Notes: generated by a model from the sequence alone, not told the origin. A stretch of DNA of 64,000 bases from Diplosphaera chodatii (GCA_032358165.1 JAALGY010000057.1:1798001-1862000); one strand, 5' to 3'. Positions 12,667 through 26,200 are shown, counted from the stretch's first letter. Made by a program: numbers and translations.

Positions 12667-13164
12667 TCAAGCAGCTGCTGGAACTGGTGTGTACAGACCC
12701 GCATCGATTAGCAGCTTCTTCTTTGCCTTGGCAATGCTGGACTTCCGGCGGCCGCCGGTGTTCTTCTTCAGCACGCCCTTGCTGACGGCCTTGTCAATCT
12801 CCTGGTACGCCTCCGATATGAGCGACTCCACGGGCTGCACCGACTGCTCCTCCACCGCTGTCAGGTCAACCCGCAGACCCGCAATGGCTGCAAAGACCTT
12901 CTTCATGCGCGTGGCAATGGCTGACTTCCGCGCCTTGTTGTACATGCGGTGCTTTTCTGAAAGCCGGATGCGCTGCTTTGAGTTCTGCTTCGCCTCCACC
13001 AGGAAGGCTGACCTCGCGACGCCACATTGCCTGTGCGGGCCCTGCAGAAGCTGGCAGCCACGCAGGGCTGGGCTGGAGGCGAGTCGGCTGGCTGAGGCTG
13101 TGAGTGGCGTCCGGCATGGCCTGCCCAGCGACAGCTGCCCGAACGCGGCGGTAAGCGACGCCAT
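12667..13164 (-). CDS. rpsT: Plastid 30S ribosomal protein bS20, nuclear-encoded
   Basis: One uninterrupted exon of 165 residues. Residues 1 to about 55 are rich in Ser, Ala and Arg with few acidic residues, as in a plastid transit peptide. The mature part begins near EAKQNSKQRIRLSEK and has the bS20 signature RxRLSEKxRxYNKARKSAI, then two basic helices and a Lys-rich tail (GGRRKSSIAKAKKKL). bS20 binds 16S rRNA at the base of the small subunit. Plastid rather than mitochondrial targeting is inferred from the presequence and from the bacterial-type sequence. The gene converges on acetate kinase, 206 bases between stops. Confidence 0.92.
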   Translation of the reverse strand: MASLTAAFGQLSLGRPCRTPLTASASRLASSPALRGCQLLQGPHRQCGVARSAFLVEAKQNSKQRIRLSEKHRMYNKARKSAIATRMKKVFAAIAGLRVDLTAVEEQSVQPVESLISEAYQEIDKAVSKGVLKKNTGGRRKSSIAKAKKKLLIDAGLYTPVPAAA

Positions 13165-13529
13165 GGCTGGCAGCCCTGCACGTCTTCCTCACAACAGGTG
13201 GGGGATCGTGACGTTCGTGCGCCGTTTCTGACGGAGCCTGCTGCGAACTATCGCTGTCGTACTTTGGCATTCAGAACGGGCCGCTGCTACTGGCGTGACT
13301 TTACTGGAAGCTAGCTGCAGGAAGCACCAGGCCGGCGCAGGCCGAGCTGCTGTGTCCTGCTCTTGTGCCTCGCGTTCAGCGCCAAGAGGTGTCTGCAAGC
13401 TCAACGTGCATTGAGTTCCCGCCTGTGAGAGTTTGCCGAGCTCCCGGCACCATTCGAGATCTGGTCAGTGGACGAATCACTGTAACTCGCAGTTCGGCAC
13501 AGCCCCGGCAGGAGGGGCAGCAGGCAGAC
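13165..13529. promoter_or_regulatory. Divergent region between bS20 and eIF3f
   Basis: About 365 bases between two translation-related genes read in opposite directions. The two start codons bound it, so it must carry both leaders and promoters. I recognise no discrete element. Confidence 0.35.
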
Positions 13530-15301
13530 ATGTCCAAGATCAACCTTCCGCTGGGAGCCACGGGCGTCAAGGTCGTCGTGCAGCCTGTTGTTCTCTTCAG
13601 CATTTGCGACGCTTTCATCAGGCGCGGCGATGGCCAAACGCGTGTCATCGGGACGCTGCTGGGCAGCATAGAGGCTGGTGTCATTGACCTGCGGCTTTCG
13701 TACGCCGTGCCTCACATAGAAACGCCGGAGTCGGTGAGGCCATGCCTTGGCATGCACCACCAGTGATCTGTGGAATGGTGGTGTGCGCTTTTCGAGCTGG
13801 CAATCACGTCAGGTCGCCTCAGCAAGCTGAATCGAATATGATCATTCACTTCATAGGTATCCATCGACATCCCGCATCACAGGACACTGTATGACCTTCA
13901 TCAGAAGGTCAACTCGAAGGAGGTGGTTGTGGGCTGGTGAGTGGCTGGCATCTGCTGGTGGTATTGTGGTGCATACATGCAAGCCTATTGAACATACGTC
14001 AGTGCTGTTCCTTCCCCTTGCTGACGGTCGACACATGCCATGTCCACCACGTAACATCCAGCGCAAGACACTGCGTGCTGTGTGATATGCAGGTACTCAA
14101 CCGGTTTGGGGTTGTCAGGCAGCGATGCGCTCATCCAGGATTTCTATTCGGGCGAGTGCACTAACCCGATCCACCTCATCCTGGACACGCAGCTGACAGA
14201 CGGCCAGATGGCCATAAAGGCCTTTGTCTCGCGGACGCTGACGCTGCGGAAGCACCAGGTGGGGTACAACAGTCCTTGCCGCACGGGTGTACCTTACACG
14301 TACTGCTGCATGCATCCGCCTCTGGTGCAGCTTACATGCAAGGTGGGCGAAGAGGTATGGCAGTTGCCATGCCTAGTACTGTGATGCAGGAGCCGCCGCT
14401 TGCGACAGAGTTCCTGGAGGTGCCATGTGAAGTGAAGACCGCAGAGATTGAGAAGATCGGCGGTAAGCGGCTTGTACTAAATGAAGGGCCACCCCGCCTA
14501 GTGCGACTGCTCTCACAGTGTTTGCTGCTTCAGCTGGTGCTGACTAGGCGGATCTTATGACGACGGGATGCACACTATGCAGTGGACGTCCTTAGCAGCC
14601 AGAAGTCAGACAGGATGCCTCTGGACTCAGACAGCTTGGCGCGGTCGGTCGCGCGGCTGGAGTCCTCCATCTCGCAGGCCCACCAATATGTGGATGACGT
14701 CGTGGTGAGCCCCTGCATCGACCTGTGCACTGTGCACATCACAGTTGCGCAATGACCGCACACTGCAGCGCGGCCTGCTCCTGCTGGGCCTGGTCCACAA
14801 AACACCACCACAATGCAGCGCCGTGCATCACAAGGGAGGACACTGCTGGCGGCGACAGCCGACCCTGGGCCTCGTCATTGACATGAGCACTGTGCATCGG
14901 CAGGAGGGCCGGCGGAAAGGCGACCGCAACGTCGGGCGCTACCTGGCAGACACGGTGGACGCGGTGCCGCAGCTCGGGCAGGAGGAGCTGGAGCAGCTGT
15001 GCCGCGAGAACACGCAGGTGCATATGCAGACACACCTCTGCAATGGGCTGCCACCCCCAGCACTGGTCCCCCTGCTGGTTTCAGTATCATGTCTCACGTG
15101 TGTCGCTGGCGATTGGGCCGGTGCCCTGGTTGACGTGCTTCAGGTGCGTGTCTTAACTTGCATACGGTCCCTCGCATTGTTGACTGTGCGATGTTCTGCG
15201 CTGCGCAGGATGTCCTGCTGGTGATGTATCTGGCCAACCTGGTGCGGACGCATGTGGCGCTGGCAGATAAGTTGGGCACGCAAGCGTTGCCATTGGTTTG
15301 A
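13530..15301 (+). CDS. EIF3F: Translation initiation factor eIF3 subunit F
   Basis: A scaffold subunit of eIF3, cytosolic. Seven in-frame exons: 13530-13733, 13857-13936, 14093-14258, 14390-14462, 14583-14704, 14904-15017, 15209-15301, giving 283 residues. The N-terminal MPN (Mov34) domain shows VVVQPVVLFSICDAFIRR, RVIGTLLGS, SYAVPH, KVNSKEVVVGWYSTG and NPIHLILD. The C-terminal helical part shows DRNVGRYLADTV and DVLLVMYLANLVRT, as in plant eIF3f. The metal-binding JAMM residues are not all present, as expected for a non-catalytic MPN subunit. It converges with the LRR gene; the stops are 226 bases apart. Confidence 0.95.
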
Positions 15302-15527
15302 TTGTTTCAACACAGAAAGAATGGATGCGCAAACTCCGAGGTCTCACTTCAGCTTCCTGTGTATAAGTCTACAAATGTCATAAACACAGCTGAAAACTGA
15401 AGACAGCAAAACTACCGGTACTAATAACCACTGATCATCCACGCATTACTAACATAAAAGACAGAGGCGCCTGAACAACAATGTTGGTGCACCCTTCTTG
15501 GCGCAATCATATCAGGGTGTTTCAGAG

Positions 15528-16963
15528 TTACTTCGTTCGAGACACACTCTCTGCCAGGCCATCGGGCCCCAGCATTGCACCGCCATTGAGCGCCTTGTCA
15601 AACTTTGCCACGCGTCGCTTCTCAAGCTCCTGGTATCCATCTGTTGCTTCGAGTTCCTGTGTATGTGGCAGAATCCGTTGCACTGCTTCCCTTTGGAAGA
15701 AACCGTGATGGCATCGATCAGTTGATCAGGGATACGTGTGCATTCGAGCTACCAAGGCAGCGTGACTTACAGCAAAAGAGATGGGGTTCTGATGGAGTGT
15801 GAGTGTGCAGAGTTGGGTACAGCCATGCAAGAGGGCAGATGGCACCTGCAGGTTATCAGATCGAACATTGTAAGGGCGGTGCCGCCTACAGCAGCACCAT
15901 AACAATCGCTGCGAGAGGCATATCTGAGTGATATGTATATGGCTGAACGAGCTGCTTTACCCGATATATACTGTTCTTGTCGGCTGAGAGGACCGTCAGA
16001 TTCTTGAGCAGCCCCAGCTCTGCAGGCAGCCTCTGCAAACAGTAAGCACCCACTGCTCGTGTGTGCACTGCGATTTTAGCAGTATAGTATGCCAGGTGAA
16101 TCTGTCTCACAGAATCATCATCATCATGCAACCATGGCACCGTCAACTGGTTGCTGGATACATCAATCTCCCGCAAGTTCCGGCACCGACCCAGCGCTGG
16201 GGGCAGCTCCGCCAAGTGATTCTGACTAAGTTTCAGCTGCGACAACGCTGTGAGCTGCGATATGGCGCCTGGGATCTGCACAACTGCATTGTTGCTCAGC
16301 ACTAGTGTCTCCAGCTGTGGCAGCTGGCAAATTGCGGACGGCAGCTCGGCAAAGCGGTTATGATCGAGTAGCAAAGTCTGCGTGGGACTCGAGCATGCCG
16401 GTCATACATTGCAACAGAAGGAGTCGCGCATCATCTCATCCCAACAGCATACACTTGAGTCACCTTGACACCTATAGTTTGGACATGACCTACCTTGAGG
16501 CTGGTGAGGTTGCATACTTCGATAGGCAGCTGCGTCAGCAGGTTGCGGCTCAGTGTCAGCCGTAACAGGACGGAGAAACTCCCGACGAAGGGTGGCAGCT
16601 CCGTAAGCGTATTTGACGTCAGATCGATGGTTCTCACGGTGCGGGATGCGCTTACATCCGCCAGCGACGCTGGCAGCTCCTGTAGAGATCATCCAGTAAG
16701 CTTGTTTGCAAGGTTCGGCACGCTGAGCTTGTGATGTGTTGCACACACACACGACATCAAGGTGTGATCTGAAAGCATCGTGTCCCGCCTGGCATCTGGC
16801 TGAGATACATGTTGCGGGAGTGAGGCTGCAGCGCAGCAATCCATGGATGCAGCTGGAAGTTCAGCGGTCACCTTGAGCCCGACATCACGCAGGGCCACTA
16901 TGCCGGTCCTGATCCACTGCGCCTCCTGTTTGTCACGCTGTGCCTTGCCCTTCCCTGCTGCGC
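15528..16963 (-). CDS. LRRC57-like leucine-rich repeat protein (5' end uncertain)
   Basis: Minus-strand exons in transcript order: 16963-16872, 16679-16494, 16377-16141, 16032-15961, 15845-15771, 15656-15528, all in phase, stop TAA. The N-terminal part has RTGIVALRD, then plant/animal LRRC57-type repeats: RTIDLTSNTLTELPP, LTLSRNLLTQLP, LLLDHNRFAELPSAI, LVLSNNAVVQIPGAI, LKLSQNHLAELP, IDVSSNQLT, LSADKNSIYRVP, LTLHQNPIS. A conserved tail GYQELEKRRVAKFDK follows. The first listed exon needs one base from an earlier exon, which should supply the Met. LRRC57 proteins begin Met-Gly and may be myristoylated, but I could not find that exon. The in-frame TTG near 16978 is not taken as the start. Function is unknown beyond a protein-binding scaffold. 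Confidence 0.85.
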
Positions 16964-17372
16964 CTGCAGGCGCGCTCAAACAGGGCCCCAGCTTGGCTGA
17001 TCATGCAATGCGAGGATGTCCGGAGCAATCAGAACAACAAGTGAGGTCTACATCCGCCTCTGCGGGCTGTGCATGTCGTTGTGAGCACCTGATCGATGAG
17101 AGTTTGTGAAGCATGTCCAGAATGGAGGGGGCAGAATTGGCTGGGCGACTTTGGCGAAGCTCTGAAGCATCTTCGCGCGCGGGGCCGCAGTTTGAAATCT
17201 GCACACGATCTTACACGCTCACCAGGGCTGTCTAGGCAGATCGCGCGGTCCTTTGCGACCCCGGGGCAGCCGCTGGGCAATCGAGCGTTTTTGCTGGTTT
17301 TGAGGCCGAGTAATCCAATTCCGGCGGAGCCTTGGCGCGCTCCGCAGCAGCCCCAGCTCGGCGCCTGCCGCA
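16964..17372. promoter_or_regulatory. Divergent region: LRR gene 5' end and MYB-CC gene
   Basis: About 410 bases. It probably holds the missing first exon of the minus-strand LRR gene and the promoter and leader of the transcription-factor gene, whose Met is at 17373. Nothing else is recognised. Confidence 0.35.
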
Positions 17373-19698
17373 ATGAGCGTGCAGGGCGCCAGCCCTGAAT
17401 CTAGCAGCTTGCAAGGCGACTCCCCACCGGCCAGCGTTGCTGACGGGCAGCCCCTCGACTTTCTCGACTTGGAGTTCTGGCCAGCGGAGACCGACTTCCG
17501 TCTGGATCAGATGGCCAGCACAATGGAGTGGCTCGGCCAGCTGGATGCGCAGGCGGGCGGCCACCCGCAGGCCGGCCAGCAGGCCGGTGCGCATGGCAAT
17601 GACACAGATGCCGCCGCCGCGGCCAATGGCGCTGCCGCCGCTGCTGACGGCGACCGACAGCACCAGGACTACCCAACGCACGTCGATGGCGCTCAGTCGG
17701 ATATGGCAGGAGTGCGTGCTTAACGAACTCTACATGCCACTCAGTCAGCAGCGCAAAAAACGCAACCACATACCATCTGCGACCATCATATAAATCCTGC
17801 CCAGCAGCAGCTTGACTGCTGTTCTGTGTGCAGGGCGTACCAGTGCCTCCTGGTCCAGTGGTGTCGTTCACGGAGGCGCGATCTGACGACGGTGGTGCTG
17901 CAGAGATGGCGATCAACACGCTTGAAACCTCAGGTGCATCCTGTCTGTATGCCACCTTGATGTGCATGCTCTTCGCGGCCACACATGCGATACTGCATGT
18001 TACCACGAGGAGCACAGGGTCTAAAGCACTGACGGGTGACACCTACTACCCATTTGCAGGCTGGGCGCCTTCGCTCTCTGCGCCGATGCCAGCAATGCCG
18101 CCGACGCAGCTCACGCCGCGACCGCACCAAAAGAATGCGACCGGCAAGCAGCGGCTGCGTTGGACACCAGAGCTGCACGCACGCTTCTGCGCGGCAGTCA
18201 CCCAGCTGGGCGGCCCGGAGGCCGCCACGCCCAAGGGCGTCCTGAAGCTCATGTCCGTGGACGGCCTGACCATCTACCACATAAAGAGCCACCTTCAGAA
18301 GTATCGCCTCAACATGCGGCTGCCGCCAGAGGAGCAGGACCCTGGCTTCGACATGCCGGTGGGCCTCTGGTCAATGCTGATACCAGCAAGGTCGTGTGCC
18401 CACTCAAGTGCCTAGACAAAGCAAACAGGAGTGGCTGCAGCAGAAGCGGAAGCAGATGCAGAGCACCTGACCACTGGTTGCAGGCGGCGCTGATGGGCAG
18501 TACTGGCAGCCGGCTGTCGCGCCGCTCGCGCTCGCGCTCCCGCACCCGCCTTGACAGCGACAGTGACGGCTCCGAACAGGTGAGGCTAGATACACGACCT
18601 AGACAGCATTTTCCCCAACCTCACTCTGGCTTGGACATCCTGAGAAAGTGGACCTTGTTGAGGCTCAGGTCAACGTGCCATGTAGGTATCAATGCTGCAG
18701 CAGCATATGTTGCACCAAAGTGCACCAAAGTTGCACCAAAGTGCAACTTGCAGAGGCTGGCACCTGCGTCCGCACACGCAGCTCATAGACACCTCATGGT
18801 CGCAGGACGAGGCGGCAGCGCTCGCGAGGGTGCGGGCCACGAGCCGGCGCAACAGGGCAAGGCGCAGCGCCAGCTCGGGGGGGCTCGTGGCGACGGACGC
18901 CGAGCGGCAGGTGACAGCCTGCCATGCACAGAGCTTGTCACGCGGCACTCACTTGCACATCAGGCCGCATGTACTCCTGTGCGTTGACGCATGCGTGCAA
19001 GTTGCTGTCGAACATCTGGCTCATCACGGCTGTCTGTTTGCAGTCGCAGCTGGAGGAGGCGCTCGCCACGCAGATGGCCATGCAGCGCAAGCTGCACGAG
19101 CAGCTGGAGGTATGTCGCCACGCTGCTTGCGATCTAGACTGTCCCAACTGTTTTTTCAGCAGGCGCAGCACCTTCTGCCCACGATGTAGTTGTGCTTTTC
19201 TGCATACAGGCGCAGCGCTGGTTGCAGCAGAGCCTTGAGCAGCATGGTCGGTACATCACCAGCCTGATAGAGCGGCAGAACGCAGGCAACACGGATCCCA
19301 TTCCCCCGCCACCAGCGTTTGTGTTTCCACCCCAGCATGATGTGGCCGCCGGCTTTGCCATGCCCAGCCAGCCGCCGTCGTCCACAGCAGCGCCTGATGG
19401 CGGGCAGACATCTCACGTGGTGTTCCCCGGCAGCCCCACAGCCCCACAGCAGGACCCGCTCAATGACTGTGCAGCAGCTACAGCAGCAGCGGCACTGGCC
19501 AGCGTCCCCATTGGTGCTTTCAATGCAGCGGCGACAGAGCCCAGTGATGCAGATGTGCTGGAGGCGCCTCACGAGCAGCTTCAGCCGGTGGATGGCCCGT
19601 TGGAAGGAGCCATGGTTGATATGCCTGGCACAGCAGCACACAAGCCGGGAATGTCAGCTGCGCCGCTGCAGCAGCCTGTGAAAGCATCTGCATCATGA
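17373..19698 (+). CDS. MYB-CC (GARP) transcription factor, PHR1/PSR1-like
   Basis: A nuclear DNA-binding protein of the family that controls phosphate-starvation responses in plants (PHR1) and Chlamydomonas (PSR1). Seven in-phase exons: 17373-17711, 17834-17933, 18060-18358, 18484-18579, 18806-18910, 19044-19109, 19210-19698, giving 497 residues. The GARP/MYB domain in exon 3 has [34 protein letters not shown] and [14 protein letters not shown]. The MYB-CC coiled coil spans exons 6 and 7 ([10 protein letters not shown], then [15 protein letters not shown]), with the LHEQLE motif intact. An Arg/Ser stretch in exon 4 may be a nuclear localisation signal. The Ala/Pro-rich C-terminus could activate transcription. 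The role in phosphate signalling is inferred from the family. The choice of exon 4 is the weakest splice call. Confidence 0.9.
18711..18741 (+). repeat. Intronic tandem repeat, TGCACCAAAG units
   Basis: Three copies of TGCACCAAAG (18711, 18721, 18732), the third offset by one T, lie in the intron before the fifth exon of the MYB-CC gene. Confidence 0.75.
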
Positions 19699-20279
19699 CC
19701 AACGGCATCATGAGCATCTTAGCTCATGACGGAGATGCATCCCACTCGTGGTGTTGCATTTCGCCTTTCAGCACTCACAGCGAGGCCCTAGGCATCGGGC
19801 GGCGACCAGTGCATTTTGCAGTGCAGTACCTTCAGGATGCTGTGGTTTGGAGTTTTTGACAGGTGCTAAGGTGTGTTTAGGCATATCATCAGGAGTGAAC
19901 CCGCTACTTGAAACTGACACTCGGGCAGCACCTCAGCGTAATGAGCAGCACCCTCCCCGAACGGACCAACAGCCGACCGGGGGACCTCAGTGGTCCTGTT
20001 CAGAGCACCTCGAGCCCCCCAATCGATGTAGCGGCCTGCCTAATCCACCTACGTGCCAGTAGCTGATCATGCTGGCGTGTTGCCCAGGTCTGCAAGTGCA
20101 TAGTCTGCATGCATACGCAACAACTTGTGATTACTGCAAAGTCGATCGCAGATGCATGCCCGTTTGCACACGTGAACGTCGGTTGCCACTCTGCATGTGT
20201 CGGGAAATTTCTGAGCAGCAGTGATGTAGCCTCTACAGCAGGAGGTGCTGAAACAGAAGGGTGCCGATGATTCCGACTG
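19699..20279. other. Intergenic, nothing recognised
   Basis: About 580 bases between the MYB-CC stop and the first in-frame Met of the ligase gene. It should contain the 3' end of the former and the promoter of the latter. A short open stretch near 20233-20278 might be an unplaced 5' exon. Confidence 0.3.
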
Positions 20280-23200
20280 ATGTCGGAGCTCATCAGCGAT
20301 GCCGGCCGCCGTCGCTCACCGGGAGCACGGCCGGCTGGCACAACAGGCGGCCGATGCCTCGTCGGTTGCCAGCTCCCGGCAGATCATGCTGGCGCAACGA
20401 ACAGCATGCAGCCCCCGGGATCAGGTGTGTGTACAGTGATGCGCGTCCGATGGTACCTCGCGTCATGTAGTGAGCATTCTGATCTTGACGGCTGCGGCCG
20501 TGTCACGCCATTCTGCAGGGCTGCAGCAGAGCCCGGATGCAGAGTAGGCCATGTAGCCCACATTGCGTTGCACCCAGCGTGGTGTCAACAGCTCAGCAGC
20601 AGACGCCTGCTGGTGGCGGCAGGCCGATACAGCAGGATCGTCGCTGCTTCTGCCGATGCCGGTCGGCAGCCTCAGCGACAGCAGCAACCTGCACAGCAGC
20701 AGCCTCAGACAATGCTGGTGCCCCAGCCGCGATGGTTGTGCAAGGTGTGCAAGGCGTTCGTGCATGCACACGGCAGAGTGTTTTCGGGCAGAGCTCTGGG
20801 AAACCAGCGTCTCGGGCGAGCAATGACACCCTGCTCTGTCCACAGGTGGAGCTGAACAAGTGTCGGCGAACGGATGTGCAGCAGGCACTGCAAGAGCGCA
20901 ACATCCTGCCCTCAAAGACACTGCCAGACATGAAGGCAGCGCTGGGCGCCGCAACCGCCGGTGAAAAGGGTCCGCGCCCAATCGACATCAAGAAAACACT
21001 GAAGGTGCTGCCTGGTCGCTGGGTCGCAGATGCACGCTGGAGCATAGGCAGCCGGCGAGATGGCGCCTGGTTGCTGTGCTCCAGTGGCACATCGGCGTTT
21101 GTTGCCGTCAGTGGCGGTAACGGGTCTGTGAGAGCACGTCCTTGGGTTGCTTGCAGTGGATGTCGCGAGCAGAGCTCGAGGAGGAGCTGGCAGCTCGCGG
21201 GCTCCATGGCCCTATTGGCGAGAAGGACGAACTGCAGGTGTGCGGTACAGCATGCCCTCCTCAAACACGAGCACCTTGGTTGGAATGCAGTTTTCAGAAG
21301 TTGGAGGGTGCCACAGCCATGTGCTAAACCACATACCGCTGCTCGGGCCTCGAGGATGATGTCACACAGAGTGTGGTTTGAACATCACTGCCATGCGCAT
21401 TAGGAGATGCTTCTCAACCTCGTACGAAGAGAGTGGCCAAACGACCCGAAGGCCCAACGCCAGATGTACGAGGTCCCTGTCAGTGCAGAGACCGCAGCTG
21501 CGCAGCAGCGAGGTGACACGAGCAGGCATCTGTCTAGACTGCATGGACTGTGAGGCGTGTGCTGTGCAGCGTGCTAAGGTCTGCGATCATGACACTGCGT
21601 GGCACGTGCACGAGTCCTATGTCTGATGCTGCGCTGCAGGTGACATGTCAGTCGCCCCGACGCTGCCCACCAACCTGAACAAGCTGAGCATCGCAGAGCT
21701 GCTCACGCAGCTGCGGTTGCGCGGCTCCAAGGCAGCGAGGGGCAAGAAGGCAGACCTCATCGGGCAGCTGCAGGTGCACCCACGTGTTTTGAGCTGACAC
21801 TCGAGCTTTTCCAGGGTGTCTTGGGTTGATATGGGGCACATCATCCGGTTGGGTGTGCCGCCTGCAGAAGCTGATCGACGAGGCGGAGGCGACAGCGCAG
21901 CAGGAGCAGCAGCTGCTTGAGGAGCAGCAGGAACAGCAGCCGCAGCAGATGCAGATGCAACAGCCACCGCAGCAGCTGGCGCAGCCGCCGCCGCAGCAGC
22001 TGGAACAGCAGGATTGGGAGCAGGCGGCAGGCGGGCAGCCGCTGGACGTTGCCGACCCCCTGGCGCCGTCGCCCGCTGCCGAGCCGGTTCAGTACCCAGG
22101 CATGCCGGAGGGCTACTCAGACATCTACGACCGCAACTTGAACGACTTCACAGACGCCGAGCTCGACCAGGTGCTGCCGCATGCGTGTGATGCATGGCAT
22201 ACAAGGCATAGATTGCAGAGGGCCTCTGCGCGTGTATGAGTGACATCTGCAGCTGTTGCCCCAGCTGTCCTGCATCACAGGAGCTGATGCATCCCAGTAA
22301 ACAGGACCCCATGCTACATGTCGTCCCGGTTGCAGGAGCTGGCACGTCTTGGAGGCGATCAGTACGCATCTGAGCCGCGTGCAGAGCGCATCCGACACCT
22401 GTCAGAAATGCTGCGGGAGGAGCTGGTTGACCTTCTCACGGTGAGGCTGTCCTGCCAACGACATGCAGTTCTACAGGCAGCGTGAATCTTCACTCAGTTT
22501 CAGCGCACAGACAACACCAACATGAGCCAGACTGCGCCCTGCATGATGCAAACAATGCACATACATGAAGCGTTGAGAGGAGGGACTGCTTCCGCCGGTC
22601 TAGTTGTGCAGCTGTCTGGTGACATAAGGCACTTGACCGACTGTATGCTGCGAATGTCGTGAGGAGGTCTGTGGCGAGCTGCGCAAGCAGGTCTGCATCT
22701 GGACGACCCTCATGCGTGCTGCGTCTCACATGCTCTGAGTGGTCTGTGACCACCCAGTGTGTGGTGCGGCTGGCCAGGTGGAGGAGGTGCGGGAGGAGCT
22801 GGGCAAGCGGGGCCTGGCGCCCGAGGAGGCGGCGATGGCGGCGCGCCTGCAGCTGGTGGAGGACATGGAGGGCGACTCCGAGCGCGACGCCGTGCGGGAC
22901 GCCGAGCAGTTCGTCGAGCAGGTGGCCTGGCATCGTCGAGCTCGTGCACCTCCCCCAGTTGCACCTGGCGTCGTCATGAAGCAAATGTCGCTGGTGTGGT
23001 GCGTCACAGCTTGACGCAGGACCACGGTACCACACGTCTGCTGACATGCTTGCCCTCCTTACGAGCGGGTCCACACACATGCGATCGTCGATGAGGCAGA
23101 CAGGACAGCTGCACAGACTTTGGATATTCATCAAACCATCACCTGCACGCTGCAGCTCGCGGACGATGAGGTGCTGGAAGAGGCGAAGGGGAGGCAGGTG

Positions 23201-26200
23201 GCGGTCCCGCTCGACAGCGACGGCCGCGCGGAGCTGCTGGATGATGTGCTCGCTGAGCTGCGCCACCTGTACGGCAACGTCAACACGCTCTTCATCCACG
23301 CCGACAAGCAGGTGGTGGACCAGTCGGTTGGCTGTGTTTCTGCCGAGCTACTGATCGTCAATGCTGCAAACTACGCTGAGGCCTCTGCTACGCTGGGCAT
23401 GGGCTGCACCAGCACCACTGTGGCGTGAACGAGGTGCTTCGAACAACCTGCGGTTCCCATACATTGCTGGCAGAGGTCATCACATAGACTCCGCTCATTG
23501 CCAGTTTGATGCACATGTGACAGTTGTTGGAGCAGCCGGAGGACGGCACGTACGAGCAGCCAAAGCCCAGTTATGTGCCGCCAACGCCACCGGAGCCGCC
23601 GCTGACGGTCGCACTGGTGGTGGGCGGACCAGGCACTGCTGCCGCTCGCATGGAGTCCTTCCAAGCAGCGACTGGGCTGGCGCAGGTGCATTTACAGTGC
23701 GACAGCCAGAGGCCACCTGGTCACTGACATAGGCGTCGTCCTGCTCAATCAGTTCACCCTTGCACTTCCGATGCTGTATCTAGGCAAGGTCATGTGCGTC
23801 ATCCGCCTTGCGTCAGCTGGAGGACAGCCGCCTGAAGTAATTTTACACCTTTGATGGCAGGCGCTCCAGACGGCGCCACTGCCAGCTGCCAATGAGCCGC
23901 CGCGACCACCGTATCATGCGCTGCTGGACCAGTGGCTGGCCTCGCTGGATGAAGACGCAGATGTTGACGATGCTGACATGCCGGATCATCTGATTGCTGG
24001 AGGCATCGCCGTGACCGCATTCTATGTCGATGGCAACTCGACAGCATGGCCGCTGCCGATGGCACGCCTGTTGGGATCATCGCCCAACGACCTGGACGCC
24101 CAGCTGCCGGGGGAGTGGCAGCTGCAGCCGCTGCCCAGCCTGCAGGTGGGCAGCGTCGTGTGTGAGGCGCCTGAAGATGCAGCAGCTGAGACGGTCCCCA
24201 AGTCCCCAACCCCTGCAGCTCGATCTTTTCAAACATTTGTTCCTCCACAGTGATAGTGCGCTGGCGGCAAGGCATGCTGATAGCAGTTCATGTCCTCATT
24301 GAGCATTGTGTGGCTGCGTGTCAGGCGCTGGCGGACGAGATGAAAGCCAGCGCAGACGTGGTTTGGTCTGTTGCGCATGGTGCTTGGGGCGAGCGGGGAC
24401 AGCTTCATGCAACATTGGAGGCAGCTGGTGTGCAGTTTGTCGGCACACCGCCTGCCAAGGCAGCAGATGCCACCGACAAGCTCAGGTGACAACACTGCAT
24501 GCTGGTGGGTCGCAGCGTGCTGCATGTGGGGAGCCAATGGTGCACCAGTCCGTGCACATTGCTACGCAAGAGACCATGGAGCCGACATGGTGTGGTACTG
24601 CTGCAGGTTGGCAGAGCAGCTGCAAGACCTAGGGTACCCTGTAATACCTCGCACCTCTGTTTCGGCAGCTGACGTGGCATCTGACGATGCCATCGAGGCA
24701 CTGCGTGAGCGGATGCAGCCCTGGCTCGAGGTGCAGAGCCGTGTGGCTTACCCCATGGTGGCATTGAAGCTTGCCCGGTGCTGGTATCATCACATGATCT
24801 GGACGTGCTAAAAGTTGTTCCTTTGTCGACAGTCCCTTTTACTGAATTATACGTGAGCTGCAGTCGTTTCGGTGTAGGAGCAAGAACTGGACAGCCTGCT
24901 TGATCGTTTCTACGTCAAGCCGGCGGTTGGATCAGGGTCCGAAGCCGTTTGCCTTTCGCAAGGCCTGGACGGCGTCGTTGAGGCCGCACAGCACATCTTC
25001 ACAGAGGTCGCTGGGTCAACGCGTCAGTTGTGCTTGACTGCATCGCATGGTCTGCAAGCACACCTATGCTATCCTATGTTGACTGTCATCGTGTGAGCAG
25101 CTCATGCTCATTGCACGAGCCCTGTCTGTGACGCCATGCAGGGCATGCATGGGGATCAGGTAGTGGTGGAGGCAGAGGTGGGAGCAGCTCGTGACGATAA
25201 CACAGCCGGCGGCGTTCGCTTCTCCGTATGTGTCGTGCAGGTGGGCGCTCGGCGGGGCCTCCAGGCAGTGAAGCATGCCATGTGTGGGTGCATGTCTTGC
25301 AAACATTGGCGGCAGACAGGGTGCCAGTTGAAATGGCTCGTGTGAAGCTTGAAATTCCCTGTGCACCCTGCTGCAGACAGCAGCAGGCCCTCTGGCTCTG
25401 CCACCTACAGAGCACAGCTCTTATGATGTGGAGGTGGACATCAGGGAAGCGTACCTTGATTTGCATCGACACATCTACCGCTTCCAGGTGGGAAGGACCA
25501 GCCAACTCTGACATCTGCTGGCTAAGACTTGTGTTGCAATGGTGCGACCTGCACAGGCACCACTCGAGCGGTGTAGGCGATGACAAGACAGGCGGCGCAA
25601 AGTACAACTTGATCAGCTGTTCGTGCCACCCCAGGGCTTTGACCCACACGTCGTGGAGTTGATGCTTGAGGCTCTGCGGGTGGAGACAGCAGCACAGGAG
25701 GACTATGCCACGGCAAGTTTTGCAGTGGCTACACTGGAGTGTTTCCAACTGTGCCCATTTGTGCAGCATGTCTCAACGACGTGATTCAGTTGCCTGTGGC
25801 ACACGCAAGCATGGTCCTAGGAATGTGAACCTTCTTGCATCCAACTGTTGCAGGCTGTGGTGGCTGATCCGCTGCGCGAGTCCCTCCCGCAGCACTCTGA
25901 GCGGCTCCACACTCCGCCGCGGCTGCCGCCAATCCTGAACATCTCAGTGCGGCAGGCCGCCGCCAAGCTGTTCATGGTGAGTGGGCTGCAGAGTCTGTCA
26001 GAGCAGCATGCGACGGATGACCATTGTGTTGCCGCCCTCATTGGTGCTGGTGCTGGGTGTGGCTTGTGTGGGCTGCCTGTTATACCTTGCAGCCTACCTG
26101 CATTGGTGCAACTCAGACCTTGGGCACTGCAGGATTTGGGCCTTCGAGACTACGCTCGCATCGATGGCTGGGTGCTGCTGCCACTGTCAACGGCTGGCAT

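Noticed and set aside
18160..18987. 275-codon plus-strand frame over the MYB domain
   Set aside because: It is a different frame from the [11 protein letters not shown] domain and reads across three introns.
20280..23311. SAP region as a separate gene
   Set aside because: All exons chain in phase into the first ligase exon with no stop, and the intervening intron is only about 210 bases. It is kept as one gene with stated doubt.
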